The position numbers and the translations under genes are program-made. The notes beneath the pieces are model-generated. The model did not search any database, had not been told where the DNA came from, and worked only from the letters and a program-made list of their open reading frames with translations. DNA of 64,000 nucleotides. Source: Planctomycetota bacterium. Lineage in GTDB: Bacteria; Planctomycetota; UBA1135; GCA-002686595. Shown here in pieces: positions 35,282 through 43,713 of the stretch. Numbering within the stretch: the first letter of the stretch is position 1; each line of letters opens with the position of its first letter. Location of the stretch: assembly GCA_021413885.1 (NCBI GenBank), contig JAIOPM010000057.1:310001-374000 (forward strand), written 5' to 3'.

Positions 35282-36439
35282 ATGTTCAAACTCGTCTGGC
35301 AGAACCTGATCGCGCACCCGATCCGCTCGGTGTTGACCGCGGCGTCGGTGTGCATCGCGATCCTGCTCTTGTGCTTGCTGCGTTCGATCGTTACGACGCT
35401 CGACGCGGGCATCCAAGCCTCGAGCGCCGCGCGGCTGATCGTGATGTCGTCGGTCAGTCTGTTCGTCGACATGCCGATCTCGTACCAACAGCGCATCGCC
35501 ACCGTCGAGGGCGTGACGACGATCGGCAAGTGGCAGTGGTTCGGCGGCGTCTATCAGGACCCGTCGAACTTCTTCGCGCAGTTCGCGGTCGATCCCGAGC
35601 ACATGTTCGACATGTACCCGGAGTGCGAGCTCGACCAAGCGTCGCGCGAGCGCTTCCTCGCGACGCGCAACGGCTGCATCATCGGCAAGCAGCTCGCCGA
35701 CAAGTTCAAGTGGAAGGCCGGCGACAAGATCCCGCTGACCGGCGCGCTCTTCCCCCACCCCGACGGTGGCGCGTGGGATTTCGAAGTCTGCGGCGTGTAC
35801 ACGTCGAAGGCCGCGAACTTCGACGACCGCACGATGATGTTCCAGTGGAAGTACTTCGAGGAGACGCTGCGCGCCGGCGGTCAGGATCCCGGCGTCGGCG
35901 TCTACATCTTCCGCACCGCGCCCGGCGCGAACGTCGAGCGCATCATGAGCGAGGTCGTGGCGATGTTCGCGAACGGCCCGATGTCGGTGCGCTGCGCGCC
36001 CGAGTCGGAGTTCCAGCGCATGTTCATCTCGATGATGGGCGACATCCCGATGTTGCTCGGCTGGATCGGCACCGCGGTGTTCGTCGCGCTGCTGCTCGGT
36101 TGCGTCAACACGATGTTGATGGCCGGACGCGAGCAGATCCACGACGTCGGCATCTTCAAGGCGCTCGGCTTCAGCAACGCGGCCGCGTTCCGGATCCTGA
36201 TCGCGCAATCGATGATCCTGTGCACGCTCGGCGGCATCGCGGGGATCGGATTGACGCTCGCGCTCAAGCCGATGATCGCGACCGCGATCGCCGCGATGTT
36301 CCCGGTGTTCCTCGTCGAGACCAGCACCTTGGTCCTCGCCGTCGTGCTGACCATCTTCCTGGGCGTCGCCGCCGGCATGATCCCGGCGTGGCGAGCCAGC
36401 CGACTCAAACCGGTCGACGCGCTGCGCGCGGGAGCGTAG
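35282..36439 (+). CDS. FtsX/MacB-type ABC permease, first of two
   Basis: A 385-residue permease: an N-terminal TM (VWQNLIAHPIRSVLTAASVCIAILLL), a large periplasmic domain of about 220 residues, then three C-terminal TMs with the FtsX signature (GREQIHDVGIFKALGFSNAAAFRILIAQSM and MIPAWRASRLKPVDALRAGA). Having two separate permease genes suggests a heterodimer. It is separated from the ATPase gene by 26 bases. Confidence 0.85.
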   Translation: MFKLVWQNLIAHPIRSVLTAASVCIAILLLCLLRSIVTTLDAGIQASSAARLIVMSSVSLFVDMPISYQQRIATVEGVTTIGKWQWFGGVYQDPSNFFAQFAVDPEHMFDMYPECELDQASRERFLATRNGCIIGKQLADKFKWKAGDKIPLTGALFPHPDGGAWDFEVCGVYTSKAANFDDRTMMFQWKYFEETLRAGGQDPGVGVYIFRTAPGANVERIMSEVVAMFANGPMSVRCAPESEFQRMFISMMGDIPMLLGWIGTAVFVALLLGCVNTMLMAGREQIHDVGIFKALGFSNAAAFRILIAQSMILCTLGGIAGIGLTLALKPMIATAIAAMFPVFLVETSTLVLAVVLTIFLGVAAGMIPAWRASRLKPVDALRAGA

Positions 36440-36449
36440 GAGCCCCACG

Positions 36450-37613
36450 ATGTTGATCCCGCTCAACTACACGCTGCGCAGCTTGTTCGTCCGCAAGGCC
36501 GCCACGTTGCTCTCGGTCTTCGGCATCGGCGTGACCGTCGCGATCTTCGCCGGCGTGCTCGCGCTGCAGCAGGGCTTCACGACGATGTTCACCGGCCACG
36601 GACGCACCGACGTCGCGGTGTTCCTGCGTCCCGGCGCGACCGGTGAGACCGACAGCCAGTTCTCGCGCGAACGCGGGATGAAGCTGATCAAGTCGCTCTC
36701 CGCGATCGAGCAGACGCCGAACGGTCCGCTCGCGTCGATGGAGACCTACTCGGGCGTGCTGCGCAAACGCGTCGACGGCGGCGAGGTCAACGTCGCGTTC
36801 CGCGGTGTGCAACCCGCGACCTTCGCGATCCGCGGCGACGAGATCCGCATCCTCGAAGGCCGCAAGTTCGACCCCGGCGCGGACGAGGTGATCGTCGGAC
36901 GGCGCCTGGTCGGACGCATGCAGGATTGCGCGGTCGGCGACGTGGTGGTGATCAACACCACGCCGTTCCGCGTCGTCGGCATCTTCGACAGCGACGGCCC
37001 GTTCGTCAGCGAGATCTGGACCGACACCGAGCGCGCGCTCGCGGTGCTCGACTCCTACGGGCCCAACCGAGTGATCGCGCGCCTGGTGCCGGGCACCGAC
37101 GTCAAGGCGCTCGGCGAGCTGCTCGAGAAGGACAAGGAAGCGCCGGCGAAGGTGATGACCGAGCGCGACTTCCTCGAGTCGCAGACCAAGATGCTCGGCG
37201 GAATCCTGCTCGGCCTCGGCATGGCGCTCGCCGTGATCATGGGTGTCGGCGCCGCGTTCACCGCGATCAACACGATGCTCTCGGCGATCGCGTCGCGCAC
37301 CAACGAGATCGGCATCCTGCTCGCGACCGGTTTCCGGCCGATCCCGATCTTCATCGCGTTCATGCTCGAGACGCTGCTCTTGTGCGTGCTCGGCGGCGTC
37401 GCGGGCTGCTTGCTCGTGCTGCCGATCAACGGCATCGAGACCGGCACGATGAACGGCCAGACGTTCACCGAGGTCGCGTTCGCGTTCCGCGTCACGCCGA
37501 TCGTCATCGGCGCGGCGATCTTCTTCTCGGTCCTGCTCGGCATGGTCGGCGGCTTGTGGCCCGCGCTCCGTGCGTGCCGGATGACGCCGACCGAAGCGCT
37601 GCGGCGCACCTGA
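36450..37613 (+). CDS. FtsX/MacB-type ABC permease, second of two
   Basis: A 387-residue paralogue of the preceding permease with the same topology: an N-terminal TM with LRSLFVRKAATLLSVFGIGV, a periplasmic domain, then three TMs carrying SRTNEIGILLATGFRPIPIF and LRACRMTPTEALRRT. Together with the adaptor and ATPase it completes a DevBCA/MacAB-like exporter. The substrate (glycolipid, peptide or drug) cannot be inferred. It ends the operon; no clear terminator hairpin follows. Confidence 0.85.
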   Translation: MLIPLNYTLRSLFVRKAATLLSVFGIGVTVAIFAGVLALQQGFTTMFTGHGRTDVAVFLRPGATGETDSQFSRERGMKLIKSLSAIEQTPNGPLASMETYSGVLRKRVDGGEVNVAFRGVQPATFAIRGDEIRILEGRKFDPGADEVIVGRRLVGRMQDCAVGDVVVINTTPFRVVGIFDSDGPFVSEIWTDTERALAVLDSYGPNRVIARLVPGTDVKALGELLEKDKEAPAKVMTERDFLESQTKMLGGILLGLGMALAVIMGVGAAFTAINTMLSAIASRTNEIGILLATGFRPIPIFIAFMLETLLLCVLGGVAGCLLVLPINGIETGTMNGQTFTEVAFAFRVTPIVIGAAIFFSVLLGMVGGLWPALRACRMTPTEALRRT

Positions 37614-37651
37614 TTCGAGTCAGGCTCCCGCCGCGTCCGAAGAGAGCCGCC

Positions 37652-37679
37652 TTGCCGCGCCCCCGCGCGGTCCTACACT
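37652..37679 (+). promoter_or_regulatory. Sigma-70-type promoter for the cupin fusion gene
   Basis: TTGCCG (37652-37657), 16-base spacer, TACACT (37674-37679). ATG at 37690 is 10 bases after the -10 box. Confidence 0.45.
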
Positions 37680-37689
37680 GCCGAACCGC

Positions 37690-38475
37690 ATGAAGGTCCT
37701 CCTCGTCGCTCCGTCGCGCGCTCCGTTCGCGGACGTCGCGCGCCTCCTGGTGCGCGAACTCGGCCACGCCGGCATCGAAGTGCGCTTGGTCGAGATCGGC
37801 GACGAGCCGCGCGCGCCGCTGCAACTCGGCGAAGCGTTTGCGCGAGCGAACGACTTCGACCTCGTGCACGTCCTCGCCGAGCCGCGGGCTCTCGCGCTCG
37901 CGTGGGTCGCCGGCGCGCCGACGGTCGCGACGTTGACGCAGCACCCTTCCGCGGAGGAAGTGGAGCTCGCGCGCCGTCTCGGGCCGCGAGTGCTCTTGGT
38001 CGCGAGCGCCGCCGAACATGACCCGCTCGCGTTCGCCGCGACGATCGCGCCGGAGTCGACACACGTCGCTGCCGGCTACCGCGCGCTCTACGCGGAACTT
38101 CTCGCGCGCGAAGCGGCGCGCCGCGTCGACCACGAGCACGACGCTCGTCCGTGGGGCGAATACTGGGTGCTCGCCGACCACGCGAACTTCAAGGTCAAGC
38201 GCATCGACGTGCTGCCGAAGAAGCGCCTCTCGTACCAGAAACACGCGCGGCGCGCGGAGCACTGGATCGTCGTGCGCGGACGCGCGCGCGTGACGCTCGA
38301 CGGGCGCGACCTGGTGCTCGAACGCGGCGAAACCGTCGACATCGCGATCGGCGCCGCGCACCGGATCGAGAACGTCGGCGACGAGATCCTGACGTTCGTC
38401 GAGATCCAGAGCGGGACCTACTTCGGCGAAGACGACATCGTGCGGCTCGAAGACGACTTCGGGCGAGCGCACTAG
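37690..38475 (+). CDS. Glycosyltransferase N-terminal half fused to a mannose-6-phosphate isomerase-type cupin
   Basis: A 261-residue protein. Residues 1-130 read as the acceptor half of a GT4 enzyme (MKVLLVAPSRAPFADVARLLVRELGHAG, DFDLVHVLAEPRALALAW, AGAPTVATLTQH), with no donor-binding half. Residues about 148-261 are a cupin close to the C-terminal isomerase domain of ManC (RPWGEYWVLADH, KVKRIDVLPKKRLSYQKHARRAEHWIVVRG, GAAHRIENVG). The metal-ligand His and Gln residues appear present. It may act in mannose metabolism or sugar modification. The unusual fusion is unexplained. Confidence 0.65.
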   Translation: MKVLLVAPSRAPFADVARLLVRELGHAGIEVRLVEIGDEPRAPLQLGEAFARANDFDLVHVLAEPRALALAWVAGAPTVATLTQHPSAEEVELARRLGPRVLLVASAAEHDPLAFAATIAPESTHVAAGYRALYAELLAREAARRVDHEHDARPWGEYWVLADHANFKVKRIDVLPKKRLSYQKHARRAEHWIVVRGRARVTLDGRDLVLERGETVDIAIGAAHRIENVGDEILTFVEIQSGTYFGEDDIVRLEDDFGRAH

Positions 38476-38491
38476 CCGCACCGAACGTCGT

Positions 38492-39685
38492 TCAGCGCAG
38501 CGCTTCGCGGACGGCGATCGGGAGCTCGAGGTCGACGCGTTGCGCGTCGCCCGCGGTGCGCACGTCGAGCGTTCGCGTCACGTCGACGAACGCGAGGGTC
38601 GAACCGTCGCGTGCCTTCGCGCGCCACTCGAGTTCGTGCATCCCGAGGCGTCGCGGCGTCACCGAAGTATTGCCGTCGACGTCGAAGCGCCCGTACACCG
38701 CGCCACGGCCGAACGGGCTGGAACCTGCGATCTCGGGGCTCTCGCGCACGAAGAGCGCGAGCTCGACGCCGGCCGGAATCGCGCGCGGATCGACGTGCAG
38801 CTCGTAGAGCGGCCGCCGCGGCGCGATCACCGGGATGCGACCGGCGCCGAGCGGCGCGCGCACGATGCAAGCGAGGTTGAGCTCGGGCTGGAGTTCGACG
38901 AACGTCGCGCGCGGAGAGAGCAGAAGTTCGATGCGTCCGAAGTCGTCGGTCCGCGGCTCCTCGTCGTCGCCGGCGTCGGTAAGCACGTGACACGGCGCGT
39001 CCCTCCGCGCCACGGAATCGTCGTCGAACAGCGTGTAGCTCGCGCGCATCCAGCGCGTACGGAGATCGAGCGGCTCGAGCCGAGGATCGTGCGTCGGCTC
39101 TCCCGCTGCGATGTCGACCTGCGACAGCACCGCGAGGTTCCGCAGGTAGGCTCCGAGCCCGATGGTGACGTCGTCAGGCATCCAGTCGGGGACGTAGGCG
39201 AGGAAGAACGTGTAGCGGCCGGGCTCGAGGTCCTTGATGTCGAGGTCGAGCTCGGCGCCGCGCAGACCGAGCGGCGAATCGGGAGACAGATACAAGTGCG
39301 CCCGCGCACGATCGCCACCTTCGATCGCGTCGTTCAGCGACGTGAACTCGACGCTCGCTCCGTGCTCGGTATCGCCTTTGCGCTCGAGCCAAGCGTACGA
39401 ACGCGTGACCGCGAAGCTCGAGTGGAGGAGCACGCGGCCGACCACCGAGCCAAACCGCGGACGAATTGCCGCTTCCGTCGCAGAGGTCGCAGCGAACTGC
39501 GCGCGCGACGCGAGCTCCGTCGCGGGCGGAGTGACGAACTCGGACGTCGTGGTCGCGACGCGCGACTTCGGTGCGACGACCGGCTCGGCGCCGCTCACAT
39601 CGCCGCGCCGGAGAAAGAGGACGACGACGAGCACCGCGAGAACGGCGCACGCGACCAACGACCACCGACGGTACGGACGCGACAT
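38492..39685 (-). CDS. Membrane-anchored hypothetical protein, partner of the sigma fusion
   Basis: A 397-residue protein with one N-terminal TM helix (about 7-26) after MSRPYRRW, then an extracytoplasmic beta-rich region. I recognise no family. Visible stretches are ELDLDIKDLEPGRYTFFLAY, IPAGVELALFVRESPEIAG and FDVDGNTSVTPRRLGMHELEW, which suggest Ig-like or carboxypeptidase-regulatory-like folds. It starts 22 bases after the sigma-factor fusion gene on the same strand, so it is likely cotranscribed and may interact with that protein's outer domain. Confidence 0.6.
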   Translation of the reverse strand: MSRPYRRWSLVACAVLAVLVVVLFLRRGDVSGAEPVVAPKSRVATTTSEFVTPPATELASRAQFAATSATEAAIRPRFGSVVGRVLLHSSFAVTRSYAWLERKGDTEHGASVEFTSLNDAIEGGDRARAHLYLSPDSPLGLRGAELDLDIKDLEPGRYTFFLAYVPDWMPDDVTIGLGAYLRNLAVLSQVDIAAGEPTHDPRLEPLDLRTRWMRASYTLFDDDSVARRDAPCHVLTDAGDDEEPRTDDFGRIELLLSPRATFVELQPELNLACIVRAPLGAGRIPVIAPRRPLYELHVDPRAIPAGVELALFVRESPEIAGSSPFGRGAVYGRFDVDGNTSVTPRRLGMHELEWRAKARDGSTLAFVDVTRTLDVRTAGDAQRVDLELPIAVREALR

Positions 39686-39707
39686 CGGAGCGAGCTCGCG
39701 GACGAGC

Positions 39708-42647
39708 TTACTCCAGGGTCACGTCGAGCGTCGCGTTCGTCGCTCCGGCGACGACCTCGAACGCAGCGGCGGCTCGGCGCCCGTCGTCGTACTCCGCGGT
39801 GTAGCGGTACGAACCGGGCGCGAGGCAGAGCGGACACTCGAACGCGAACTCGCCGCGCGGCGCGAGCGAGCGCTCGGCGACGAGCGCTCCGCCCGCATCG
39901 AACACGCGGAACGCGCCGGACTTCGCAGGCGAATCGTTCGGCGCCTCGCTCGTGCGCAACGTCAACTCGACGCCGGCGCGCAACGCGAGCACGAGCTTCG
40001 CGCCGCGACCTGGAATGATCTCGACCTCGTGCAGCTCGGCCGCGACACCTCCGCCGCCTTCGACGCTGACGCGGTATCGACCGCCGGCGAGCGGCCGCGA
40101 ACGCGCGACGTGACCTTCGACCGCGAGCCAGTCGTACACCGGCGAGTCGAGGCCTTCGACGACGAGCAACGGATCGCGCGTCACGCCCTTCGGCAACTCA
40201 AACTCGACGGTCACCGCATCGCCCGGGAGCAACACGACCTTGCCGAGATCCCACACCTGATCGCGGATCAGCGGACGCGCGGGTTCTCCGATCGACGCGT
40301 AGCCGTCGCTCTCGATCACGACGCCCCACTCGCCGACCGGCAACGGACCGATCGAGAACGTGCCGTCGGGCTCGACGAGCTCGTGCACCTCGTAGTCGAT
40401 CGCGCGATCGAACGGCATGATCGTCGTGTTGCCGGGAGCGGCTCCGCTCTGCGTGACGACGCGGCCGACGATGCGCACCGACGGAAGGAGCGCGTCGTCG
40501 AGACGCAGCACGAGTTCGTCGTCGCTCGGGCGCACGCGCTCGAGTTCGAGCCACGGGAAGAGCTGCGAGTCGCGCGGGAAGACGCGTAACGCGTGCTCGC
40601 GATCGGCGCATCCGCGCACACGAAAACGCCCGTCGGCATCGGTGGTCGCGGCGCGCAGGAACGGCTCGTCGTCGCGAACGCGCCGCTCGACCACGACGCT
40701 CAAGCCACGCACGGGCTCGCCGTCGGCGCCGAGCACGCGTCCGAAGAGGTCGCGACCGCGCTCGAGCGTCGGATTCCACACCGCATCGCCGGGACCGAGC
40801 TCGCGCGTCGCGTCGCTCCATTCCTGATCGCCCCATTCGGCGTGCAGGACGGTCGCGCCGGGGCGCAAGCCTTCGAGGCGGAACGTGCCGTCGAGTTCGG
40901 TGCGCGCCGAATGCGTCTCGTGATCGGCGTTCGAACGCGCGTCGACCGCCGCGAAGCGCGCGGGCCCGCCGTTCGAAGCGAGCACGACGCCGGTCAACGT
41001 CACGCCGCGTTCGAGCACGACGTCACTCGACACCCAACCGCCGTCGGGAATCTCGATCCGCGCCGTGCCGACGAGATACCCTCGCGCTCGCGCTTCGATC
41101 CAGCTCTCGCCCGCGAGCAAGCCGCGGATCTCGAACGCGCCGCGCTCGTCGCTCTTGGTCGCGCAACCATCGGGCGTGAGGAACGCGACGCCGTCGGAGC
41201 GGATGATCTCGGGCGCGTCCTTCGGACCGACGACGACTTGCGCGCCTTCGATCGGATTGCCGCGAGCGTCGAGCACGCGACCGGACACCGAACCCGACGG
41301 ACCGCCGAGGACGAGATCGAGCGTGAGCGTCGAACCGGAGTTCGCGTAGACGTGGTGCGAGCCGCTCGGCGCGTGATGCGGCTCACGCGCGCCGACGTAA
41401 CGCTCCCCCGAATGCACGCCGGCGATCGAGTACGCGCCGTCCGCGCCGCTCTGCGCGACCGGGAAGCCGTCGATGAAGTCGGAGTCGCGCGTCAACCAGA
41501 TTTCCGCGTTCGCGACCGGCGCGCCCGCGAGATCGAACACATGGCCGGCGACCGTGACGCCGCGATCGAGACGTAGCGACTTGCGCCGCGTCTTTCCGGC
41601 TTGGACGAGACCGTAGTCCTGCACGCCGCGATCGCACTCGAGCGCCACGTCGCCGGGCGGAACGTCTTCGAAGCGCACGAGTCCCTTCGCGTTCGTGCGC
41701 AGCGACCGCGGCTCGAGCGGCGTCGGCGCGTCGTCGAGCGACGACAGCGTCACCCACACACCCGGAATCGGCTGGCCGTCGTCGCGCCACTGCGCGAGGA
41801 CCTCGAGGACGCCGACCGTCTTCGCCTCGCTCGTCGCCGCGATCGCCTTCGTCGGTGGAGAAGCGCGCGCCGCGGAGAGCGCAGCTCGCGCATTCGCGTC
41901 GGCGTCGTGCGTGACGAGCTCCGGCGCGTTCGTGCGCCCTTCGGGCCCGCTCGAACTCACCTGGGCGACCTCGAGCGGCCAACGTACGAACGAAACGGCG
42001 ACCAAGACTACGACGGCGGCGATGCCGAGCTTCTGTGCGGTGGTCATGGCGGCGACGCCTCCGAGCAACGACTTGATCCCGAGAGCTAGGGCGGCGTGCG
42101 CGGTCGGCGCGAGCTCCAGACGTTCGACGAGCGCGAGGCACCAGCTCGCGCGCGAACCGAAGCGTCGATCGAGCCGCGCGCGCAACGTCTCAAGGCCGCG
42201 CTTCAACCGCGTCTTCACCGTGTCGACCGGCACGCCGGTGCGCGCGGCGATCGCGCGCGGCGGCAGCTCGTCGAAGAAGCGCAGGATCACCGTCTCGCGG
42301 TACGGCTCGTCGAGCGCGAGCACCGCCTCGACCACCGACTTGCGCAGGGCTTCGCGTTCGACGAGCTCGTCGGCGGCGCTGATGCGCTCGTCGCGGGCGA
42401 CTTCGTGCTCACGCGTCTCGCGGCGACTCTTCGAGCGCCGCTCGAGCCGCGCCGCGTTGCGCACGACGGCGGCGAGCCAACGCTTCAGCGTGCCGCGGTC
42501 CTTCGGCGGACGCTCGAGCGCGATCGCCCAGACGTCCTGCGCGACGTCGTCGGCGAGCGAGCGGTCGAAGACCAGCTTGCGCGCCAGACGCTCGACGTAA
42601 TCGCGATGCGCGAGCACAGCGGCCGGATCGAGTCGCGGAGCGGACAT
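39708..42647 (-). CDS. ECF sigma factor fused to a TM helix and carboxypeptidase-regulatory repeats
   Basis: A 979-residue fusion. Residues about 10-60 match sigma region 2 (RDYVERLARKLVFDRSLADD, VAQDVWAIAL, TLKRWLAAVVRNAARL). Residues about 105-160 match sigma region 4 with its helix-turn-helix (LDEPYRETVILRFFDELPPR, AIAARTGVPVDTVKTRLKRG). One TM helix follows at about 206-222, then some 750 residues outside the membrane made of at least six CarboxypepD_reg-like units (SGRVLDARGNPIEGAQVVV, FGRVLGADGEPVRGLSVVV, ATTDADGRFRVRG). There is no frame break. Separate anti-sigma proteins usually do this tethering; here it is in one chain. A partner gene follows. Confidence 0.85.
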   Translation of the reverse strand: MSAPRLDPAAVLAHRDYVERLARKLVFDRSLADDVAQDVWAIALERPPKDRGTLKRWLAAVVRNAARLERRSKSRRETREHEVARDERISAADELVEREALRKSVVEAVLALDEPYRETVILRFFDELPPRAIAARTGVPVDTVKTRLKRGLETLRARLDRRFGSRASWCLALVERLELAPTAHAALALGIKSLLGGVAAMTTAQKLGIAAVVVLVAVSFVRWPLEVAQVSSSGPEGRTNAPELVTHDADANARAALSAARASPPTKAIAATSEAKTVGVLEVLAQWRDDGQPIPGVWVTLSSLDDAPTPLEPRSLRTNAKGLVRFEDVPPGDVALECDRGVQDYGLVQAGKTRRKSLRLDRGVTVAGHVFDLAGAPVANAEIWLTRDSDFIDGFPVAQSGADGAYSIAGVHSGERYVGAREPHHAPSGSHHVYANSGSTLTLDLVLGGPSGSVSGRVLDARGNPIEGAQVVVGPKDAPEIIRSDGVAFLTPDGCATKSDERGAFEIRGLLAGESWIEARARGYLVGTARIEIPDGGWVSSDVVLERGVTLTGVVLASNGGPARFAAVDARSNADHETHSARTELDGTFRLEGLRPGATVLHAEWGDQEWSDATRELGPGDAVWNPTLERGRDLFGRVLGADGEPVRGLSVVVERRVRDDEPFLRAATTDADGRFRVRGCADREHALRVFPRDSQLFPWLELERVRPSDDELVLRLDDALLPSVRIVGRVVTQSGAAPGNTTIMPFDRAIDYEVHELVEPDGTFSIGPLPVGEWGVVIESDGYASIGEPARPLIRDQVWDLGKVVLLPGDAVTVEFELPKGVTRDPLLVVEGLDSPVYDWLAVEGHVARSRPLAGGRYRVSVEGGGGVAAELHEVEIIPGRGAKLVLALRAGVELTLRTSEAPNDSPAKSGAFRVFDAGGALVAERSLAPRGEFAFECPLCLAPGSYRYTAEYDDGRRAAAAFEVVAGATNATLDVTLE

Positions 42648-42809
42648 ACCACCTCAACGAATACCGCGCTCACGGTTTCGAGGTCGGAAGAAAATGCCCG
42701 CCGTGCGCGCGACGGCGAACCGACCGGGACCGCAGCGACCGGTGCTACGCTTGCGGCGCCCCGACCGGCGCGGAACGGGCCGAGACGCGCTCCTTCGTCG
42801 ACCTCCTCC

Positions 42810-43688
42810 ATGCGGACGATTCCGGTCCTCCTCCTCAGCGGACTCGCATGCTCCGCGTGCGCCTTGCCGCCGATCGCGATCGAGACCGACGAGGCGATCG
42901 TCCACGCGTCTCCGCAGCACGCGGACGCGGCGCGCGAGTCCGTCGAGATCGTGCGGTGCTACCTGCCCGTGATCGAGCGCGCACTCGGCGCCGGATGCGA
43001 ACGGCCGGTGATCTATCTCCTCGACGGCGAACTCGAAGGACCCGCGATCGGAGTCTTCCTCGACGGCGACCGCACGATCCGTATCGGAACCGAAGCGCTC
43101 TCGGAGCTGCGCTCCACGCTCGTTCACGAGCTGGTGCATTTCGGCGCCTTGACGACGCGCTGGAAGTCGCTGCCGAACGGCTTGCAGGAGGGCCTCGCGT
43201 ATTGGTTGGAGCTCGAGCTCGTCGAGTTGCGCGGCAAGCTCCAGGCTTCGATCGAAGCGCCCGCCGCCGAACTGCGGCGCGAAGTCTCGAGCCCGACGTT
43301 CGCGCCGAGCGTCGACGATGGAATCGAATCGCACCGACGCTCCGCCGCGCTGTGGGTCATCGCCAGGCTCGGCCCCGGACGGCTCGACGAACTCGTCGCT
43401 CGCGCCGAGCTCGAGGGCGTCGCGACGGTTCCGGTCGAGTGGATCGAAGCCGCTCTGCCCGTACCGCTCGACGAACGCGCTGAACTTCCGTCGCTGATGG
43501 AGTTGCTCTACTACGACGCGCACGGAGCGCTCGTCCGCGCCGACGTCGGTTCCCTCTCGAGCGCGTGGAAGACTCCACCTCCACCGGGGACCGTGCGCGT
43601 CGAGGTTCGCGCGTTGGACCTGCCGACGTACGACGGACCGCAAGCCATGTGGGTCGGGATGAGCGTGCGGATGCCGGCGGTCCGCTGA
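42810..43688 (+). CDS. Putative gluzincin-type zinc metallopeptidase, exported
   Basis: A 292-residue protein with an N-terminal signal and cysteines at 14 and 17 that could act as a lipobox (SGLACSAC). The core has HELVH (106-110) and, 16 residues on, EGLAYW with Glu127. This matches HExxH...E gluzincins of the peptidase-MA-like group, where two His and the second Glu bind zinc and Glu107 is catalytic. The frame is open upstream, but ATG 42810 begins the signal peptide. TACGCT (42746-42751) may be its -10 box. It stands between the divergent sigma fusion gene and a convergent TlpA gene. Confidence 0.65.
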   Translation: MRTIPVLLLSGLACSACALPPIAIETDEAIVHASPQHADAARESVEIVRCYLPVIERALGAGCERPVIYLLDGELEGPAIGVFLDGDRTIRIGTEALSELRSTLVHELVHFGALTTRWKSLPNGLQEGLAYWLELELVELRGKLQASIEAPAAELRREVSSPTFAPSVDDGIESHRRSAALWVIARLGPGRLDELVARAELEGVATVPVEWIEAALPVPLDERAELPSLMELLYYDAHGALVRADVGSLSSAWKTPPPPGTVRVEVRALDLPTYDGPQAMWVGMSVRMPAVR

Positions 43689-43713
43689 ACCGGACGGGCC
43701 TCGTCGGAGCGGC

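Noticed and set aside
39708..42647. Sigma fusion as an assembly or annotation artefact of two genes
   Set aside because: The frame is continuous through the TM helix, and no internal stop or good ribosome site splits it. I cannot exclude an internal start, so this is noted under the finding.
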